A DNA stretch of 30,059 nucleotides, from contig CAMLKX010000005.1 in the NCBI GenBank assembly GCA_946480515.1, positions 1 to 30,059 on the forward strand, written 5' to 3'. The DNA comes from an uncultured Sphingomonadaceae bacterium. Lineage in GTDB: Bacteria; Pseudomonadota; Alphaproteobacteria; Sphingomonadales; Sphingomonadaceae. Shown one piece after another: positions 1 through 8,123 of the stretch (its first letter is position 1; the number at the start of each line of letters is the position of its first letter). Both the position numbers and the translations under genes were made by a program. The notes beneath the pieces are model-generated. The model searched no databases. It saw nothing but the letters and a program-made list of their open reading frames with translations, and was not told the origin of the DNA.

Positions 1-164
1 TCGACCAGCACCGGAGTCTCGCCGGCCGGATTGAGGTCGAGGAACTCGTCGCGCCGCTCCCACGGATTCTCGCGCACCAGCTCATGGCTGACGCCCTTCT
101 CGCCGAGCACGAGCCGGACCTTGCGGGAAAAGGGACAGAGCGGGAATTGGAACAGCTGCCACAT
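1..164 (-). CDS. Glutathione S-transferase-like protein, N-terminal part (cut by window edge)
   Basis: Translation from the ATG at 164 gives MWQLFQFPLCPFSRKVRLVL and continues to ...DLNPAGETPVLV at the window edge. This is the thioredoxin-fold N-terminal domain of the GST superfamily. A CPFS (Cys-x-x-Ser) motif sits at residues 10-13, and the NPAGETPVLV stretch is the usual glutathione-contacting cis-Pro region. Known family members conjugate or reduce substrates with glutathione in the cytosol. The Cys-x-x-Ser active site suggests a glutaredoxin-like or Omega/stringent-starvation-like branch rather than a Tyr/Ser GST. Only about 54 residues are visible; the helical C-terminal domain lies outside the window, so the subclass is open. 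Confidence 0.8.
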   Translation of the reverse strand, partial: MWQLFQFPLCPFSRKVRLVLGEKGVSHELVRENPWERRDEFLDLNPAGETPVLV

Positions 165-210
165 CGCGGTGGAGCTTTAGCGCCGCGCCGGGGCTAGTCC
201 ACCACGCAGT

Positions 211-687
211 TTAGCGGCGCGGATAATCGGGCCGCGGAATGTTGGCAGCGGCGCGGGCCAGCTCCTCCTCCAGCCCTTCCATCGCCTTGGTGAGAGCGGG
301 CAGCGAGCGGGCCATCGCGGTCATGCCGGCCTTCATTGCCTCCCGATTTTGAGCGACGTCCTGCTGAAGCTCACGCTCGGCGTCCGGTCCGGCGAGATCG
401 CGCACCGTCTTGGTGCGGTCTTCAGGGCGGACGGGCCGCTGCTCGATCGCCGCTTCAACTTCTCCGACCGGAATGTTCATGAACGCCTTGGACAGGGCGC
501 CAATCGTGCTCGTGACATGATCGAGTGTTTTGGGATCGGTGAGCTCCGGCGGGATCGCGGGCGCGGGCGCAGGTGTCGAAGGCGCGGGGCTTTGCTCGGC
601 CTGGGCGGGAGCAGCCGTCAAGGCTGTGGCGATCAGCGCCAGGGTGACACGCATCGGACGACCTTCGATCGAAAGGCGGATCAGCAT
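211..687 (-). CDS. Small exported hypothetical protein
   Basis: The protein has 158 residues and I do not recognise its family. A hydrophobic segment with an AQA signal-peptidase site (VTLALIATALTAAPAQA, roughly residues 14-30) is followed by a Pro/Ala/Ser-rich linker and then a charged, probably helical region rich in Glu, Arg and Ala. It is therefore likely periplasmic or secreted. Two starts are possible. The ATG at 687 has a good AAGGAG about 8 bases upstream. The ATG at 654 gives a more compact signal peptide (MRVTLALIATAL...) but a poorer site. I kept 687. It follows uppP on the same strand after about 40 bases and may be co-transcribed with it. Confidence 0.7.
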   Translation of the reverse strand: MLIRLSIEGRPMRVTLALIATALTAAPAQAEQSPAPSTPAPAPAIPPELTDPKTLDHVTSTIGALSKAFMNIPVGEVEAAIEQRPVRPEDRTKTVRDLAGPDAERELQQDVAQNREAMKAGMTAMARSLPALTKAMEGLEEELARAAANIPRPDYPRR

Positions 688-725
688 AGTCTGCGCTCCT
701 TGCCTGAAGCTGAATGCGCCTTTCG
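670..725. repeat. 9-bp inverted repeat flanking the start of the small exported gene
   Basis: CGAAAGGCG at 670-678 is the exact reverse complement of CGCCTTTCG at 717-725, with a 38-base spacer. On the minus-strand transcript the spacer contains the AAGGAG ribosome binding site and the ATG at 687 of the exported gene. The right arm lies just after the uppP stop codon. It could be a chance repeat, an RNA hairpin affecting translation, or a processing site. Confidence 0.35.
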
Positions 726-726
726 C

Positions 727-1527
727 TCAGCGCGCCGCCAGCCAGGCGAGCGCCGCCGCGCCGGCCGCGATCCGGTACCAGCCGAACGGTACGAAGCCGT
801 AGCGAATGATAATCGCCATGAACGCCTTCACCACCGCAACCGCGACTACGAACGATACGAACGCGCCGAGCGCAATATAGCCCATCTCATTCGCGGCAAG
901 CTGATCGCCGTGCTTGTAAAGCTGGAGCACGGTCGCTCCGGTCAGCGTCGGGATCGCGAGGAAGAAGCTGAACTCCGCGGCGGTCTTGCGATCCACTCCG
1001 AACGCCATCGCTCCGAGGATGGTCGCTCCCGATCGGCTGACGCCGGGGATCATCGCGAGGCACTGCACCAGCCCGACCAGCGCGGACTGCTTGAACGTCA
1101 CCCCCGCCACCCCGCCCGATTCTCCAGGCCGGGCCAGCTTTTCGATAATCAGGATGGCGACGCCGCCGATGATCAGCGACCAGGCGACGACAGTGGCGCT
1201 GCCCAGCAGCGTTTCGATGTAATCGCCGAATGCCAGGCCGATGACCACGGCTGGAACAAAGGCGACGATCAGGTTGCGGGTGAAGGCGATGGCCGACGGA
1301 GCCCCGTGGAACAAGCCGACCAGCACATCGCGGAACGTGCGCCAGTAGAGCACGAGAATCGCGAGGATCGCTCCGGGCTGGATGGCGATGTTGAACAGTG
1401 CCCAGCGGTCGGCATCAAACCCGAGCAATTCGGTCGCGAGGATCAGGTGCCCGGTGGACGATACCGGAAGATATTCGGTGACGCCCTCGACGATGCCGAG
1501 GATGATGACGAGCAGAAGGACGGGCAC
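727..1527 (-). CDS. uppP: Undecaprenyl-diphosphatase UppP (BacA family)
   Basis: UppP dephosphorylates undecaprenyl diphosphate to the monophosphate lipid carrier on the outer face of the inner membrane. This recycles the carrier for peptidoglycan and other envelope polymers and confers bacitracin tolerance. At 266 residues it has the usual length and is hydrophobic throughout. Both family motifs are visible: ExxxE followed by PVSSTGH at residues 14-27, and PGVSRSG at 161-167 with the catalytic Arg at 165. Translation starts at GTG 1527, only 3 bases after the stop of the upstream NDUFA9-like gene, so the two are probably translationally coupled. The GTG start is supported by alignment of MPVLLLVIILGIVEG with the usual family N-terminus. 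Confidence 0.95.
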   Translation of the reverse strand: MPVLLLVIILGIVEGVTEYLPVSSTGHLILATELLGFDADRWALFNIAIQPGAILAILVLYWRTFRDVLVGLFHGAPSAIAFTRNLIVAFVPAVVIGLAFGDYIETLLGSATVVAWSLIIGGVAILIIEKLARPGESGGVAGVTFKQSALVGLVQCLAMIPGVSRSGATILGAMAFGVDRKTAAEFSFFLAIPTLTGATVLQLYKHGDQLAANEMGYIALGAFVSFVVAVAVVKAFMAIIIRYGFVPFGWYRIAAGAAALAWLAAR

Positions 1528-1530
1528 GGG

Positions 1531-2481
1531 TCAGGCGTGAGCCGAAGGTTGGCGCGGCGCGAACCGTCCGCCCTTGCGGAAGCGGCTGAGCCAATCCGGC
1601 GCAACGGCGGCAAGTGGCGTCGGAGCGATCCCGAACGCTTCCAGCCCCGGCGCCCCGGACGAGGCGACGTTATCGTGCTGCAGCATCTTCCATTGGTCGC
1701 GGGTCAGCGGTGCTCCGGGGAGGAAGCCGAGCAGGGACATGGCCTCGCCAATCGCGTCCGGAACATCGACGAGGTCCGGCGTCTTCCCGGCCATGGTTGC
1801 CACGGCCTGGTTGAATTCCCGCATGGTGAGCACCTCCGGCCCGGCAATCTCATAGGTCTTGCCGCCGTGGATTTTCGGGTCGAGCGCTGCCGCGGCGATC
1901 GCCTGTCCCAGGTCTCCGACATAGACGGGCTGGAAGCGGCTGTTCGGCCGAATGACCGGCAGGATCGGGAAGCGCGCCATTCCCGCGAAGCGGTTGGTGA
2001 ACTGGTCCTCGCGGCCGAACACGACGCTGGGGCGAATGATGGTTGCGTTCGGGAATGCCGACCGAACCGCCAGTTCGCCAAGCCCCTTGGTCCGGCCATA
2101 TTCGGAGCCGCTGTCCGGATCGGCGCCGATCGCAGAGACGTGGACGAACGCCGACGCTCCCTCGCGAGCCGCTGCTTCCGCCGCGATTCGCGGCCCCTCG
2201 ACATGAACGGCGTTGAGGTCGCCTCCGAAGGTCCCGACCAGGTTGATCACCGCGTGAGCGCCGGCGATGGCGGGGACGATGGTTTCGGGACGGGTGAAGT
2301 CGCTGCGGACCGCAGCGACCTGTCCCACTCCGCCGAGTGGCTGTAGGTACCAGGCGCGCCGCGGATCACGTTCGGCCGCGCGCAGCCGAACGCCGGCCTT
2401 CAGCAGAGCTTCGCAGACGTAGCGACCGATGAAGCCGCCGGCGCCGAACACGGTAACAATGCGCTCTCGATGGTCGATCAT
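1531..2481 (-). CDS. NDUFA9-like NAD(P)-binding protein (atypical SDR, complex I NDUFA9 subunit family)
   Basis: The protein has 316 residues with an extended-SDR Rossmann fold. GAGGFIG at residues 13-19 is the dinucleotide-binding loop, and Tyr128/Lys132 (YGRTK) fit the SDR YxxxK pair. The TIIRPSVVFGREDQF region is typical of the family named after mitochondrial complex I subunit NDUFA9. Bacterial members are usually separate from the nuo operon; their role is unclear, with suggestions of complex I assembly or quinone/NAD(P)H-linked metabolism. The ATG at 2481 is preceded by AGGCGGG. It is the first gene of a minus-strand unit with uppP and perhaps the small exported gene. Confidence 0.85.
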   Translation of the reverse strand: MIDHRERIVTVFGAGGFIGRYVCEALLKAGVRLRAAERDPRRAWYLQPLGGVGQVAAVRSDFTRPETIVPAIAGAHAVINLVGTFGGDLNAVHVEGPRIAAEAAAREGASAFVHVSAIGADPDSGSEYGRTKGLGELAVRSAFPNATIIRPSVVFGREDQFTNRFAGMARFPILPVIRPNSRFQPVYVGDLGQAIAAAALDPKIHGGKTYEIAGPEVLTMREFNQAVATMAGKTPDLVDVPDAIGEAMSLLGFLPGAPLTRDQWKMLQHDNVASSGAPGLEAFGIAPTPLAAVAPDWLSRFRKGGRFAPRQPSAHA

Positions 2482-2560
2482 GCTGCCCGCCTAACCATTG
2501 CCGGAGCGCGTTGACAAGGCGGGGCCGGCGTTTGGCTTCAGCCGGGTGTCGGTTCAACGG

Positions 2561-2590
2561 TTGACAAGCCAGCGGCGCCCAGCCACATCG
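2561..2590 (+). promoter_or_regulatory. Possible promoter of tRNA-Leu
   Basis: A perfect -35 hexamer TTGACA lies at 2561-2566. About 17 bases later is CACATCGC, a weak -10 that partly resembles the C(T)ATCG-type boxes common in alphaproteobacteria. It would place the transcript start roughly 25 bases before the tRNA. The -35 overlaps a short palindrome, TCAAC-G-GTTGA (2554-2564). The -10 is not convincing on its own. Confidence 0.4.
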
Positions 2591-2621
2591 CGCGCCCTAC
2601 CGAATTGATCCCTTCTGACGT

Positions 2622-2708
2622 GCCCAGGTGGCGGAATTGGTAGACGCACCAGCTTCAGGTGCTGGCGCTCGCAAGGGCGTGGAGGTTCGAGTCCTCTCCT
2701 GGGCACCA
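2622..2708 (+). tRNA. tRNA-Leu (anticodon CAG)
   Basis: The 87-base cloverleaf includes an encoded CCA. The acceptor GCCCAGG (2622-2628) pairs with CCTGGGC (2698-2704), followed by A and CCA (2705-2708). The anticodon stem CCAGC/GCTGG encloses loop TTCAGGT, giving CAG, which reads CUG leucine codons. The long variable arm (GCGCTCGCAAGGGCGT) is that of a class II tRNA. The T arm GAGGTTCGAGTCCTC is intact. The gene stands alone and faces the end of the minus-strand alcohol dehydrogenase-like gene. Confidence 0.97.
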
Positions 2709-2738
2709 TTTCCTGACGAATTAGAATGAGCAGAGGCC

Positions 2739-3761
2739 TTACGCCGGCCCGAATCCGCTGAGCGCGATCTTGCCGATCGTCGCTCCACTTTCGATCAGGC
2801 GGTGCGCGGCTTTGAGGGCGGCCGCGGTGATTGGTCCCAAGTCGCTGTTCAGGGTCGATTGCAGCACGCCGGCGTCAACGAGGCGGGCGATCTCCGTCAG
2901 GATTCTATGCTGCTCAACCATGTCGCCACTCTCATAGATGGAGCGGGTGAACACGCCCTCCCACGCAACCGTCACCGACTTCTGCCGAAGTCCGACGATG
3001 TCCAGGCTTTTCACATCATCGATCATTGCGAGACAGCCCTGGGGAGCGATGATCTTCGCGTATTGGCCAAGGTTGGAGTCGCTCGCCGCAAGACTGGCGA
3101 TGAAATTCACGGACTTCACCCCAATGGCTTCAAGCCCTTCCGCGAGCGGCTGGCGATGGCTGATGACGTGGTGGGCGCCCATCCGCTTGGTCCACGCCAA
3201 GCTTTCCGGGCGCGAGGCAGTCGCGATCACCGTCAATCGGGTCAACTGCCGGGCGAGCTGGACCAGCATCGATCCCACGCCGCCAGCGCCATTGATGATC
3301 AGGATCGATTGACCGCTCGAAGGGCCATCACGCGGCACGCGCAGCCGGTCGAACAATAATTCCCACGCCGTCAGCGCCGTCAGCGGCAGGGCGGCGGACT
3401 CGGACCAGGACAGGGACTTGGGCTTCGATCCAACAAGCCGCTCATCGACGGTGTGCAGTTCCGAATTGCTTCCCGGCCGATTGATCGTTCCGGCGTAGAA
3501 GACCTCGTCGCCGGGCGAGAAGAGCGTGACGTCCGATCCGATCGCTTCCACTGTCCCAGCCGCATCGAACCCGAGGACCATCGGCTGACCTTCGCGCGGC
3601 TTCGCGCCTGCACGGACCTTCGCGTCCACCGGGTTGACGGAAACCGCCTCAACACGAACCAGCAGGTCGCGCTTGCCGGGAATGGGGTCCGGGAGTTCGA
3701 GATCGATCAGAGAGTCGTCCCGATCGATGCTGCCGCCCTGGGAGAAGCCGACTGCCCTCAC
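2739..3761 (-). CDS. Zinc-type alcohol dehydrogenase-like / quinone oxidoreductase family protein (MDR superfamily)
   Basis: The protein has 340 residues. The order is a GroES-like N-terminal domain (LLVRVEAVSVNPVDAKVR, then GFDAAGTVEAIG and GDEVFYAG) followed by a Rossmann domain with GAGGVGSM binding NADPH. The catalytic zinc Cys/His ligands of true alcohol dehydrogenases are not evident, so a quinone oxidoreductase-like or enoyl reductase-like activity is more likely. I chose the GTG at 3761. It forms a GTGA overlap with the stop of the upstream flavoprotein gene and gives the usual family N-terminus (MRAVGFSQ...LIDLELPDP); a longer reading would only add residues overlapping that gene. 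The overlap implies one transcript and perhaps sequential steps with the flavoprotein. Confidence 0.88.
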   Translation of the reverse strand: MRAVGFSQGGSIDRDDSLIDLELPDPIPGKRDLLVRVEAVSVNPVDAKVRAGAKPREGQPMVLGFDAAGTVEAIGSDVTLFSPGDEVFYAGTINRPGSNSELHTVDERLVGSKPKSLSWSESAALPLTALTAWELLFDRLRVPRDGPSSGQSILIINGAGGVGSMLVQLARQLTRLTVIATASRPESLAWTKRMGAHHVISHRQPLAEGLEAIGVKSVNFIASLAASDSNLGQYAKIIAPQGCLAMIDDVKSLDIVGLRQKSVTVAWEGVFTRSIYESGDMVEQHRILTEIARLVDAGVLQSTLNSDLGPITAAALKAAHRLIESGATIGKIALSGFGPA

Positions 3762-5521
3762 CGGGGACCGACCTTCTCCACAGCCTCCTTGCTTGTCGCG
3801 CGTGCGGCTCCCGCTGCGCTGCGGCCGGCCCGCCTTCCGGAGAAGATGCAGTCCGCGACGGAAAGGCCGCTGACATAGAGGTTGGAACATATCCCGACCG
3901 CGGTTCTCCCGGCGGCATAAAGGCCCGGAATGACGCTGCCGTCCTCGCGGCGCACGCCTCCGCTTTCCTCTTCCACCTTGAGGCCGCCGAGGGTCATCAC
4001 CGACAGCGGTTCATATTTCGCATCGATCGACATATCGACCGCGTAGAACGGACCGTGCTCGATCGGCTGCAGTTCATCGCCTTCCTTGCCGAACGGGTCG
4101 CGCTCGGCTCCGCGAGCTGCGGCATTGTAGTGTCGCACCGTCTCGGCGAAGGCCGCGCGATCAAAGCCCATCTTGTTCGCCAGGCTGTCAAGCGTCCGCG
4201 CCTTGACCCGTCCAAGCGCCATCGCAAGCAGCGCCGGATAGCGCTGGAACGGTAGCACCCGGGGGGCGAGCACTTGCTTGCGCGCGAGGCGCACCAGGCG
4301 ACGGTCGAGGATCAACCACGCCTTGCCGCCATGGTCTTCGACGAGCGGACTCCCGATCGCAGAACCATAGTAGGTCTCATTGACGAACCGCTCACCGCGC
4401 CGGTTGACCAGCATGCCCTGTGACCAGGCATGCGGCGGATTAAGGAAGCGCCAGGCGCTCAAGTGATGAAGCAAGTCGACCGCGCCGCCGGCGGTCTGGC
4501 CAAGCCGCATGCCCGCTCCTGTATCGCCGGCGGTGCCGTTCGGCATGCCTTCACGATAGCCCGGTGCATAATGCGCGATCATCTCCCGATTGTAGATGTA
4601 GCCGCCGGTGCTGAGCACTACGCCACCCTTGGCGCGAACCCGGATCCGTTTGCGCCCTTGCGCTTCCAGGTCACGCGCTCGCTTCAGGAAGGCCTCGCCG
4701 CGGGCCCGGGTGAGCCCCGAACCCGGGTAGGATGGCGGTAGTAGCCGAAGCCAGAATTGGCCGCGCTTCTGAAGCCGGGCATGTTCGGGTGCCTCGGGCG
4801 CATCTGCCGGAAGGGAAGCCGCTTCCACTCCGACAACGGCTCCGGCTGAATCGAGGACGAGGCGCAGCACTTCGGTATGACGAAGAACTCGAACGCCGGC
4901 CTTTTCGGCGGATGCCTCGAGAGGATAATAAAGGCCCGCGCCATAGCCTTCGCCGCTTTTGGTCGGCGGCATGAAGGCGCGGTGACCACGCGGCGCCGGC
5001 TTGGCATGGTCTCGGTATGGCCCGCACAGCGAACTGTCCGAGTGATACAGATAATAGGTCGGATCGGGGTAGGACGTCTTGCCCGGGTAGACTCGGCTGG
5101 CGAACCGCACGCCATGGCGTTCCATCCAGGCGGCGTCGTCCACACTGCCTTCGCAAAACCGCCGGAGAGTGGCGTCGCTGACCACGCCCTTCGTCTCCAT
5201 TTGGAGATAGTTGAACATTTGTTCTGCGGAGTCTTCGACACCGGCCTCGCGCTGCGCGGAGGTTCCGCCGCCGGCGTAGAAAATGCCGCCGTTGACCGCC
5301 GTTGAACCGCCGCCACCGAAGCGGTCGAGAGCGATCACATGTGATCCCTCTTCGGCGGCCTGGAGGGCGGCACTCACCCCTGCTCCGCCAAGTCCGACGA
5401 TGACCACGTCCGCGGACTCGTCCCAATGCTCCTGATCGGCCGACCCAATCTTGACCGCCTCTTCGATCGTCGAAAACCAGTCAGGGCTTCCGGGCGTTTC
5501 GACTCCCCAATTTCGGTTCAT
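3758..5521 (-). CDS. FAD-dependent dehydrogenase of the fumarate reductase / 3-ketosteroid dehydrogenase family
   Basis: The protein has 587 residues. The N-terminal FAD-binding Rossmann motif GLGGAG is at residues 43-48 with an acidic ribose-binding residue (Asp66), followed by GGSTAVNGGIFYAGGG, typical of FAD_binding_2 proteins. A middle LVNRRGERFVNE segment and a C-terminal GLYAAGRTAVG...YVSGLSVADC segment complete the FAD site. Family members insert or reduce C=C bonds in organic acids, ketosteroids or related alicyclic compounds. I cannot confirm the KstD catalytic tyrosines, so the substrate is open. The ATG at 5521 is chosen because AGGAG lies 5 bases upstream; an earlier start at 5542 lacks one. 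It heads the operon with the alcohol dehydrogenase-like gene and diverges from two MFS transporters. Confidence 0.85.
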   Translation of the reverse strand: MNRNWGVETPGSPDWFSTIEEAVKIGSADQEHWDESADVVIVGLGGAGVSAALQAAEEGSHVIALDRFGGGGSTAVNGGIFYAGGGTSAQREAGVEDSAEQMFNYLQMETKGVVSDATLRRFCEGSVDDAAWMERHGVRFASRVYPGKTSYPDPTYYLYHSDSSLCGPYRDHAKPAPRGHRAFMPPTKSGEGYGAGLYYPLEASAEKAGVRVLRHTEVLRLVLDSAGAVVGVEAASLPADAPEAPEHARLQKRGQFWLRLLPPSYPGSGLTRARGEAFLKRARDLEAQGRKRIRVRAKGGVVLSTGGYIYNREMIAHYAPGYREGMPNGTAGDTGAGMRLGQTAGGAVDLLHHLSAWRFLNPPHAWSQGMLVNRRGERFVNETYYGSAIGSPLVEDHGGKAWLILDRRLVRLARKQVLAPRVLPFQRYPALLAMALGRVKARTLDSLANKMGFDRAAFAETVRHYNAAARGAERDPFGKEGDELQPIEHGPFYAVDMSIDAKYEPLSVMTLGGLKVEEESGGVRREDGSVIPGLYAAGRTAVGICSNLYVSGLSVADCIFSGRRAGRSAAGAARATSKEAVEKVGPR

Positions 5522-5561
5522 TGCCGCTCCTGCTTGCTCCACTCGATTCCAAGTTCCTATG

Positions 5562-5604
5562 GACGTTCAGGTAATTCGCCGACAGTGTTTGTAAGCCTGA
5601 AGTC
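5562..5604. repeat. Imperfect inverted repeat in the divergent flavoprotein/MFS promoter region
   Basis: GGACGTTCAGG (5561-5571) and CCTGAAGTC (5596-5604) are inverted copies, matching over nine bases with one bulged G and separated by 24 bases. They lie in the 105-base divergent spacer between the flavoprotein start (5521) and the first MFS gene (5627). The position fits an operator for a regulator controlling both directions, but no clear -35/-10 pair was found. Confidence 0.35.
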
Positions 5605-5626
5605 ATATTAAGCTACAGGAGAGATG

Positions 5627-6832
5627 ATGGACCGCCCGGTGCGCGTCCGCGACCATCCAGGCGCGGCGCTAGTGTGCATTGCGATTTCCGGTATTAATTC
5701 GGGCGTCGCCGTCGCGCTGTCCCCCGCCTTGCCGGCATTGGCTCAGGAGCTTGGCAGCGGCAACGACGCCAGATTTGTAGCCCAGATGATTCAGACCGTG
5801 CCCGCTCTGGCGATGATCGTGGGATGCGGTGTTGCGGGATACGCTTCGCAGTGGCTGGGACGAAGGATGGTCACCTTCGCTGCGGCACTGCTGTTTACCT
5901 TGGCGGGTCTTGCCGGAACCGTGATGCCCGACTTCACGACGCTGGTCGCCAGCAGGGTGCTCCATGGGTTTGCGGCTGGTGTCCTGATTACCACCAGCTA
6001 TGCGCTGGTCGGCGAGTATTTCGATGGGCCGGCGCGGGCGCGAATGCTCGGCTTCTGCGCAGCGAGCGGTTCGGTTTCATCGATCCTTTTCCTGGTGGCA
6101 GCGGGGCCGATGGTCGACGCATTCGGGTGGCGAAGCGTTTTCCTGCTCTTCCTGCCGACCGCAATCCTTCTTCCGTTCATCCTCAGCTCTCTGCATTCCG
6201 GACTTCCACCCCGCGAAGAAGGGCAGCCGCTGAGCTGGGGTCCGATTGCAGGTCTGTGGCCGCTGGGGGTTCTCCAGATCGCCTATACGATCGGAATGTA
6301 CATGTCGGTCATCCAGGTGCCATTTCTGGTAACTGCCAAGGGCATCGCTAGCGGTGCGATGATCAGTGTGCTGGTTGCGACTACGTCCGTCGCAGCGACG
6401 ATCACCTCATTGCTGTACGGATGGCTGCGACGTTTCCTCAACTTCCAAGGCATGTTCGCGCTGATGTCCGCAGCATTCGGCGCGGGGCTGCTAATCTGCG
6501 CGAATGCCGACAATTTGATAATATTCGTCATCGGAGCCCTCGCGCTTGGCGTTGGCGCTGGTTCGGTTGAGCCGACCCTGGTGTCGCGGGCGCTGAACCA
6601 AACCCCTGAGGCGCTCCATGACCGGGCGGCCGGCGCCGCCATGGCCACGCTGTTCCTCGGGCAATTCCTCAATCCGGTGGTCGTCGGCCCAGTAGCGGCG
6701 TTCGGCGGAGTCGAGTTCGCTGCCGCAACCTTCGGCGTTGCCTACCTCGCGGCGGGTGCGATGTTCATGGCCGCTGTGGTCAGACGTCGCGGGCCGGTGC
6801 GGGTGAAAGAACGGGCCGGAGCGCAAGGCTGA
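5627..6832 (+). CDS. MFS transporter (DHA1-like)
   Basis: The protein has 401 residues with about 12 hydrophobic segments. The loop after the second segment reads GYASQWLGRRMV, matching the MFS motif A pattern (GxxxD/xxxGRR). SRVLHGFAAG in segment 4 resembles motif B. This looks like the drug:proton-antiporter (DHA1) type. It probably moves a small organic molecule across the inner membrane. Tandem ATGs occur at 5624 and 5627; AGGAG at 5617-5621 is better spaced (5 bases) for the second, so I used 5627. It is the first of two tandem, unrelated-looking MFS genes facing away from the flavoprotein operon. Confidence 0.88.
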   Translation: MDRPVRVRDHPGAALVCIAISGINSGVAVALSPALPALAQELGSGNDARFVAQMIQTVPALAMIVGCGVAGYASQWLGRRMVTFAAALLFTLAGLAGTVMPDFTTLVASRVLHGFAAGVLITTSYALVGEYFDGPARARMLGFCAASGSVSSILFLVAAGPMVDAFGWRSVFLLFLPTAILLPFILSSLHSGLPPREEGQPLSWGPIAGLWPLGVLQIAYTIGMYMSVIQVPFLVTAKGIASGAMISVLVATTSVAATITSLLYGWLRRFLNFQGMFALMSAAFGAGLLICANADNLIIFVIGALALGVGAGSVEPTLVSRALNQTPEALHDRAAGAAMATLFLGQFLNPVVVGPVAAFGGVEFAAATFGVAYLAAGAMFMAAVVRRRGPVRVKERAGAQG

Positions 6833-6887
6833 TCACAATTGAGCAACGGTCCGGTTGAACGGGAGAGCCAGGGTGGAGATTGCAGGG

Positions 6888-8123
6888 ATGAACCAGGGAC
6901 GAACTTCGCCTCATGCCTGGCGGATGGTGGCGATTGCCTTCCTCGCGCAGAATTTTGCGATCGGCCTGACCTTCGGCAGCTACGGCACGCTCGTTCCACG
7001 GATCGAGAGCGATTTTGGCGCGCCGCGATCGCTGAGTACCGCCGGTCTGGCGCTGGTCATCCTCGCGCTGAGCGCATTGGCGCCCGTGCTTGGGGCAGCA
7101 ATCGGTCGCTTCTCGCTCAAGCGGCTGATGATCACCGGCGCGCTGCTCAGCGCGGCCGGCTATCTGGCATTGGCGTTCGCTGACAACATTTACCTCCTCC
7201 TGACTCTCTACGCGCTGGTGATCGGCCCTGGAGCGTTGATGTTGGGTCCGCTGCCGGCTTCAACGCTCATCACCAACTGGTTCGAAGAGGGAAGGGGCAA
7301 GGCGCTGGGCATCGTCAACATGCCGGTGCTGATCCTGTTGACGCCGCTGACCTCGGCTGCGCTGGTGACGAGCTATGGCCTGCGTGGAGTTTATTTGACC
7401 ATCGCGGCTCTGTTCCTGATCCTTGTCCCTCTGCTGTTCTTGATCGTTGATCGTCCTGAGCGGGCCACTGCCGACCACGAGGTGGCGCATGAGGAACTCG
7501 CTACGGCCCCGGCCGGGTATCGATCAATGGGCCAGCTGATCAGGCGTCCCCTGCTGTGGCTGGTCTGCACGGCCGTCGGCCTCACGTTCGCGGGCAGCAC
7601 CATGTTGACGGCACATCTCGTTCCGATGATGGCGGAGCGTCAGATCGACCTGCAGCGTGCGTCACTGTTGTTGGCGGTGCTCGGGGGTTCCGGAATCGCC
7701 GGCGCCTATATCTTCGGGTGGTTGGCTGACCGGGTGGGGGCGGGGACTACGCTGGCAGCGAATGCCGCATTCCAAGGCATTCTGTGGAGTATGTTGCTTT
7801 TGCCCCTGAGCTATCCGTTGCTGATCCTGCTCGCTGTCCTGCTTGGCGCGTCCGCCGCGGGCATGATCGCACCGCTAGCCTCGATCCTGTCCACCTTGTT
7901 CGGCCCTCAAAACTTTGGGAGGACATACGGATTGAACGGGCTGATCAACGCGGTCTTCGTTTTCTCCTCTCCTCCACTCGCCGGATATTTGTTCGAGACG
8001 ACCGGAAGCTATCGCTCCGCCATCCTGGTGCAGGTCAGCGCATTGGCTGTGGCGACATTCATGTTGATCGCGATTGCCCTGCACGTTCGTCCGGCTCAGG
8101 CTCGACGGGTGGCCGATTCATAA
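6888..8123 (+). CDS. MFS transporter (oxalate/formate or monocarboxylate-like branch)
   Basis: The protein has 411 residues with about 12 hydrophobic segments. NWFEEGRGKALGI in the central cytoplasmic loop region is characteristic of the OFA/monocarboxylate-type MFS branch, pointing to an organic anion substrate. The ATG at 6888 is chosen over an in-frame TTG at 6855. AGGGTGGAG lies about 9 bases before the ATG, and the protein then starts just before its first membrane segment. It follows the DHA1-like gene by 55 bases on the same strand. Its last 65 bases overlap the 3' end of the convergent tetR gene. Confidence 0.88.
   Translation: MNQGRTSPHAWRMVAIAFLAQNFAIGLTFGSYGTLVPRIESDFGAPRSLSTAGLALVILALSALAPVLGAAIGRFSLKRLMITGALLSAAGYLALAFADNIYLLLTLYALVIGPGALMLGPLPASTLITNWFEEGRGKALGIVNMPVLILLTPLTSAALVTSYGLRGVYLTIAALFLILVPLLFLIVDRPERATADHEVAHEELATAPAGYRSMGQLIRRPLLWLVCTAVGLTFAGSTMLTAHLVPMMAERQIDLQRASLLLAVLGGSGIAGAYIFGWLADRVGAGTTLAANAAFQGILWSMLLLPLSYPLLILLAVLLGASAAGMIAPLASILSTLFGPQNFGRTYGLNGLINAVFVFSSPPLAGYLFETTGSYRSAILVQVSALAVATFMLIAIALHVRPAQARRVADS

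Noticed and set aside
349..2346. A 665-codon plus-strand open frame opposite uppP and the NDUFA9-like gene
   Set aside because: It is antisense to two clear genes, has low-complexity Arg/Glu/Asp/Gly-rich sequence with no domain, and is a known by-product of GC-rich codon bias.
2511..2516. A first TTGACA upstream of tRNA-Leu, 50 bases before the second
   Set aside because: No -10-like sequence occurs at 16-18 bases downstream; treated as a chance match.
3758..5521. Naming the flavoprotein as a true 3-ketosteroid 1-dehydrogenase
   Set aside because: The fold and FAD motifs fit, but I could not identify the characteristic catalytic tyrosines and no other steroid genes are present.
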